From CAYJAY01 sp964370715 (GTDB lineage Bacteria > Bacillota > Clostridia > Oscillospirales > Ruminococcaceae), in assembly GCA_964370715.1 (NCBI GenBank), contig CAYJKJ010000004.1, positions 1-64,000 of the forward strand: a stretch of 64,000 nt of DNA, read 5' to 3'. The position numbers were made by a program, and so were the translations under genes. The notes under the pieces are model-generated. The model saw nothing but the letters and a program-made list of their open reading frames with translations. It searched no databases and was not told the DNA's origin. Of this stretch, positions 60,345-64,000 are shown in pieces; position 1 is the stretch's first letter; every line of letters starts with the position of its first letter.

Positions 60345-61541
60345 ATGAAAAACAAACTAGCAATTTTCTACGGTTTTCCAGTTCGTAGTGAAAAAATATA
60401 CTACGGAAAACAAACGATAACTGAACAGGATATTCAAGCCGTATCAGACGTATTAAAAGGCTCACACATTACCCAAGGTCCTTATGTTGACCAATTTGAA
60501 CAAGACCTTTGCGAATATACCGGTGCGAAATACGCTGTTTGCAACGCAAACGGCACAGCCTCGCTACATCTTGCCTGTATGGCTGCGGGTATTTCTAAAG
60601 GTGACGAAGTTATAACAACACCTATAACGTTTGCCGCAAGTGCAAACTGCGTTTTATATTGCGGTGGTGTTCCGGTTTTTGCAGACATAAACCCGAATAC
60701 ATACAATATCGACCCAGAAAGCATAGAAAAGAATATTACAGAAAAAACAAAAGCGATAATTGCTGTTGATTTTACAGGGCAACCTGTTGAATCGGACAAG
60801 ATTAGAGATATTTGCGATAAGTATAATTTAGTATTCATTCAAGATGCGGCTCACTCTATTGGATCATCGTATAAAGGCGTTAAGGTTGGAAATATCGCAG
60901 ATATGACCACATTTTCGTTTCATCCGGTAAAAACAATTACCGGTGGCGAGGGCGGTGCGGTTATGACCAATAATAAAAAATATTATGAAAAACTTATGCT
61001 TTTAAGAACACATGGTATAACAAAAGATCCAAAGTTTATGCAGAATAAAAATGATGAGCCTTGGTATTATGAACAAGTAGAGTTGGGATATAACTATCGC
61101 TTAACAGATTTTCAAGCGGCGTTGCTTTCCAGTCAATTAAAAAGGCTTGATGAGTTTAAACAAAAGCGAACGGAAATTGTTGCGAAATATAACGAGGCAT
61201 TTTCAAAGATGCCGGAGTTGTTTGTTCAACAGGAGATTGAAGGGGCAGACAGCTGCAAGCACCTTTATATCCTAAACTTAAATCTTGATATGCTTTCCTG
61301 TACAAGATTGGAGTTTTTTAATGCACTTTCGGCAGAAAACATTCAACCTCAGGTTCACTATGTTCCGGTTTATTACTTTCCGTACTACAAAGAGATAGGA
61401 TACAAAAAAGGGATTTGTAAAAATGCTGAGAATTACTACGAGAGAGTTATGAGTTTGCCGCTTTATCCAACATTGACCGAGCAAGATACCGATGATGTGA
61501 TATCGGCAGTTAGTAAAGTTCTTGAATATTATAGAACATAG
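60345..61541 (+). CDS. pseC: UDP-sugar 4-aminotransferase, PseC-like (DegT/DnrJ family)
   Basis: PLP enzyme of 398 residues. YYGKQTITEQDIQAVSDVLK (20 residues, about 19-38) followed by TQGPYVDQFE is the PseC pattern; CNANGTASLH, QDAAHSIGSSYKG and the Schiff-base Lys196 in FHPVKTITGGEGG complete the set. PseC aminates UDP-4-keto-6-deoxy-L-AltNAc on the route to pseudaminic acid. The PseB dehydratase is not in this window. Its base composition is closer to that of the first glycan genes than to the A/T-rich block before it. Confidence 0.8.
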   Translation: MKNKLAIFYGFPVRSEKIYYGKQTITEQDIQAVSDVLKGSHITQGPYVDQFEQDLCEYTGAKYAVCNANGTASLHLACMAAGISKGDEVITTPITFAASANCVLYCGGVPVFADINPNTYNIDPESIEKNITEKTKAIIAVDFTGQPVESDKIRDICDKYNLVFIQDAAHSIGSSYKGVKVGNIADMTTFSFHPVKTITGGEGGAVMTNNKKYYEKLMLLRTHGITKDPKFMQNKNDEPWYYEQVELGYNYRLTDFQAALLSSQLKRLDEFKQKRTEIVAKYNEAFSKMPELFVQQEIEGADSCKHLYILNLNLDMLSCTRLEFFNALSAENIQPQVHYVPVYYFPYYKEIGYKKGICKNAENYYERVMSLPLYPTLTEQDTDDVISAVSKVLEYYRT

Positions 61542-61604
61542 TAAACTATAGTGGAATACAAGGAGATTTGATGATATTTTAGTTAATGCATCAATGAGTA
61601 ATAT

Positions 61605-62495
61605 ATGAAACTAAGTATTGGAACAGTTAATTTTGGGTTAAAGTATGGAATTAACTCTCAACAGCTTTCGACTGAAGAAAGTTTAGATTGCCTTAGTCTT
61701 GCTTTTAATCATGGCATAAATTCGATTGATACGGCTTCAAGTTATGGATGTTCAGAAGAACTAGTTGCGATGTTTATTAGATTAAATAATGTAAAAAGAA
61801 AGAATATATTTATAACAAGTAAAATCGCTAGAACTAATCAGTTTCAGTTGAGAGATTTTGAAAATTTTTTGTACACAGAGTTGCAAAAAACACTTGAAAA
61901 ATTAAATACAGATTACATTGATACATATTTATTTCATGACAACGAACTGGCAAATAATGTAGAAAAACTAAGTTTATTGAAAAGATTAAAAAAAGACAAT
62001 TTAGTTAAAAATGTGGGAATATCTGTTTATACTGTTCAAGAAGCAATCGACTCTATTAACAGCAAATGCATAGATGTTATTCAAATACCGGCAAGTATAT
62101 TTGATACTAGAATGAAAAAAGCCGGTGTTTTTGAACTGGCATTTGCAAATAATGTAAAAGTAGATATAAGAAGTATATTTTTACAAGGACTTGTTTTGCG
62201 TGATTCAAAAATGGTGCCAGATTATTTATATAAAGCGAGACCTTTATTGAATAAATTTGAAAATTTTTGCAAAAAAAATAATATATCAAAATTCAATCTA
62301 GCAGTTGAATATATAAAAACTTTAGAAAATGTGAACAATGTAATTGTAGGTTGTGATAATAAAGAGCAATTAAAGCAACTTATTTGCGCATTTGATACCA
62401 ATCATTGTTTTAATCCGTTAGATTTTTTGGAGTTGAGCGAAGTTTTTGATGATATAGATGAAGAAATTCTAATGCCTAACAAGTGGGTAAAATGA
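61605..62495 (+). CDS. Aldo/keto reductase
   Basis: A 296-residue NAD(P)H-dependent (beta/alpha)8 reductase. SIDTASSYGCSEE (about 44-56) carries the catalytic Asp and Tyr, ITSKIA the Lys, and YIDTYLFHDN (about 107-116) the His. Members of this family sit in many nonulosonic-acid and spore-coat glycan loci between the aminotransferase and the cytidylyltransferase. Substrate unknown; a sugar-nucleotide or nonulosonate precursor is likely. Confidence 0.82.
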   Translation: MKLSIGTVNFGLKYGINSQQLSTEESLDCLSLAFNHGINSIDTASSYGCSEELVAMFIRLNNVKRKNIFITSKIARTNQFQLRDFENFLYTELQKTLEKLNTDYIDTYLFHDNELANNVEKLSLLKRLKKDNLVKNVGISVYTVQEAIDSINSKCIDVIQIPASIFDTRMKKAGVFELAFANNVKVDIRSIFLQGLVLRDSKMVPDYLYKARPLLNKFENFCKKNNISKFNLAVEYIKTLENVNNVIVGCDNKEQLKQLICAFDTNHCFNPLDFLELSEVFDDIDEEILMPNKWVK

Positions 62496-62514
62496 TATAA
62501 TTAGGAGTAGAGCT

Positions 62515-63246
62515 GTGCTAAATAATAAAGTTGTAATTGTAACAGGCGGTAGCAAGGGCCTAGGTTATGAAATTGTGAAATTGTTTTTACATAATGGTGC
62601 TAAGGTTGCGTTTACTTATCGTAGTGAGAACGACGATATACTAAAACTTTGTAAAGAATTTGATGGTAACATTTATGGCATTAAAGCCGATGCTTCAGAT
62701 TATGAGAAGGCTTTAGAAGTTGTTGATTTGGTTATAAAGAAATTTGGAAAAGTAGATATACTGGTTAACAATGCGGCTTCAGCAATTCATCAATCCATCA
62801 TCGATAGTGATTTTGATTCTTTTGAGTATACAATAAAGAATACACTATATCCTGTATATAATTATAGTAAAGCGATAAGTTCACATTTTATAGATAACTG
62901 CGCTGGAAAGATTATAAATATTGGATCTATTAATGGAATGCGAGGGAGAGAAGGTAGTTCTGCTTACTGTGCAGCAAAAGCTGGTATTGAGGGATTTACA
63001 AAAACACTTGCAAAAGAATTAGGTCGATTTAATGTGTGTTGCAATGTTATTGCACCAGGTTTTATTGATACAAAGTCGCAAAAATCTACATCTGCTTTAA
63101 TAAAAAAATTGGTTTATGATGAGTGTGCAATTAAGCATTTATCGACACCAGAAGAAGTAAGTGAATTAGTAATATTTTTAGCGAGTGATAAAGCAAATTG
63201 CATCACTGGTACTGTTATAAAAATCGATAATGGACAATATGTTTAA
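62515..63246 (+). CDS. Short-chain dehydrogenase/reductase of the glycan locus
   Basis: A 243-residue classical SDR: VTGGSKGLGYEI (about 9-20), NNAAS (about 87-91), Ser in NIGSINGMRG and Tyr/Lys in SAYCAAKAG. FabG-like overall, but placed among nonulosonic-acid genes, so a sugar-precursor ketone is the likelier substrate. The start is a GTG with TAGGAG before it. It lies 19 bases after the aldo/keto reductase gene. Confidence 0.83.
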   Translation: MLNNKVVIVTGGSKGLGYEIVKLFLHNGAKVAFTYRSENDDILKLCKEFDGNIYGIKADASDYEKALEVVDLVIKKFGKVDILVNNAASAIHQSIIDSDFDSFEYTIKNTLYPVYNYSKAISSHFIDNCAGKIINIGSINGMRGREGSSAYCAAKAGIEGFTKTLAKELGRFNVCCNVIAPGFIDTKSQKSTSALIKKLVYDECAIKHLSTPEEVSELVIFLASDKANCITGTVIKIDNGQYV

Positions 63247-63258
63247 CAGGAGCAAAAC

Positions 63259-63990
63259 ATGAATAAGATTGTAGCAATTATTCAAGCACGAATGAACTCG
63301 CAACGATTACCGGGAAAAGTCATGCTTGATTTATGTGGAGAAACAGTTTTAGGGAGAATTTATAGAAGTGCTAAGTGTGCTAAGCTGTTGGATCAAGTAG
63401 TTATAGCAACTACAGAAAATATTGAAGATGATGTGATTGTGGACTTTTGTTTAGATTTGAATTTTAATTTTTTTAGAGGTAGTGAAACCAATGTGCTTGA
63501 GCGCTACTATTTTGCTGCAAAAAAAGCAGATGCTGATATTGTCTTGAGGTTAACAGGAGATAATCCACTGATAGATTCTGGAATTATTGATGAAACTATA
63601 GAATATTTTGGCAAAAACAATGGTGATTATTTAAAGTACAGAGATGGTTTTCCCATAGGGACGCATATTGAAATTTTTACTTTTAAAGCATTAGAGCGTG
63701 CATATGAAATTGCAAAAACAAAGGCTGAACTTGAACATGTAACATATGTAATGTATAGCAACCCTGAGAAGTTTAGAGTTATTGAAGCTCCAATTAGTTT
63801 AAATAATTCTGAACAGTATAGATTAACGATAGATTCACTGAGCGATTACGTGTTTGTTAGAAAGATTGTTGATTTATTAGCAAAGGAACAAAAGAGTATA
63901 AATATGAAGGAAATTCTTCAACTGTTAGATAAACATAATTACTTAACTGACATAAATAGAGGAATTAAGCAAAAAGCAATTACGGATTAA
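63259..63990 (+). CDS. spsF: SpsF/PseF-like cytidylyltransferase
   Basis: A 243-residue CTP-transferase-3-family protein: IIQARMNSQRLPGKVMLDLC (20 residues, about 7-26) is the nucleotide-binding start, VVIATTE and VLRLTGDNPLID (about 94-105) follow. The family activates sialic-acid-like sugars as CMP derivatives; SpsF members act in spore-coat or flagellar glycan loci with SpsE and SpsG. It ends ten bases before the window edge, and AAAGGAAAG right after its stop looks like the ribosome binding site of a further gene. Confidence 0.82.
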   Translation: MNKIVAIIQARMNSQRLPGKVMLDLCGETVLGRIYRSAKCAKLLDQVVIATTENIEDDVIVDFCLDLNFNFFRGSETNVLERYYFAAKKADADIVLRLTGDNPLIDSGIIDETIEYFGKNNGDYLKYRDGFPIGTHIEIFTFKALERAYEIAKTKAELEHVTYVMYSNPEKFRVIEAPISLNNSEQYRLTIDSLSDYVFVRKIVDLLAKEQKSINMKEILQLLDKHNYLTDINRGIKQKAITD

Positions 63991-64000
63991 AGGAAAGATA

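Overview
This window looks like chromosomal DNA of a low-GC Bacillota bacterium, most likely an anaerobic member of the Clostridia. I infer this from the A/T-rich codon use, strong AGGAG-type ribosome binding sites, consensus sigma-A promoters, many U-tract terminators, chemoreceptor and diguanylate cyclase genes, and families typical of Clostridia (DUF3793, DUF2325, TipA-type MerR, flavodoxin, KynU, HMA-type ATPase). No rRNA, tRNA, CRISPR array, transposase or phage gene was seen.

Layout. 1-1460: a membrane diguanylate cyclase. 1497-13149, minus strand: a large catabolic locus read from a near-perfect promoter in front of a DeoR repressor, followed by a sorbose-phosphate-reductase-like Zn dehydrogenase, a complete 2-oxoacid dehydrogenase complex (E2, E3 and a fused E1 alpha-beta), lipoate ligase, a sorbitol-6-phosphate-dehydrogenase-like SDR and a PHP-domain protein; a terminator then separates a PfkB sugar kinase. 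13593-17904: a chemoreceptor and a DEAD-box helicase with a long leader. 18094-22212: class III aminotransferase, class II aldolase with a degenerate second half, and FGGY kinase, probably the other half of the sugar pathway. 22426-31754: TipA-like regulator, a GltD/NuoF-type oxidoreductase paired with a reductive-dehalogenase/QueG-like Fe-S protein, a methyltransferase, a Zn-sensor plus SO_0444-type efflux permease pair, a TetR/PsiE-like pair and an orphan kynureninase. 31951-35324: CydDC-type ABC exporter.

35458-44078 is the most suggestive region. A minus-strand operon (TetR, heterodimeric ABC transporter of the YbtPQ/IrtAB-like kind, thiazoline-carboxylate-hydrolase-like protein, membrane protein, two methyltransferases) faces a plus-strand set (DUF2325, DUF3793, flavodoxin). 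Four 16-bp palindromes, GTTAG-N6-CTAAC, tie the two together; one lies exactly over the -10 box of a consensus promoter. The gene content fits an iron- or metal-starvation response. 44258-47141 follows with an AraC-type HTH protein, a metal-transport P-type ATPase and two small membrane proteins, then a second diguanylate cyclase at 47327.

48654-64000 is a surface glycan locus: all four enzymes for UDP-2,3-diacetamido-2,3-dideoxy-uronic acid (WbpA/B/E/D-like), glycosyltransferases, a Wzm/Wzt exporter, two capsule-type transferases, and the start of a nonulosonic-acid-type set (PseC-like aminotransferase, aldo/keto reductase, SDR, SpsF-like cytidylyltransferase) that continues past the right edge. 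Genes between about 51.6 and 60.3 kb are visibly more A/T-rich than the rest, as is common for exchanged glycan genes.
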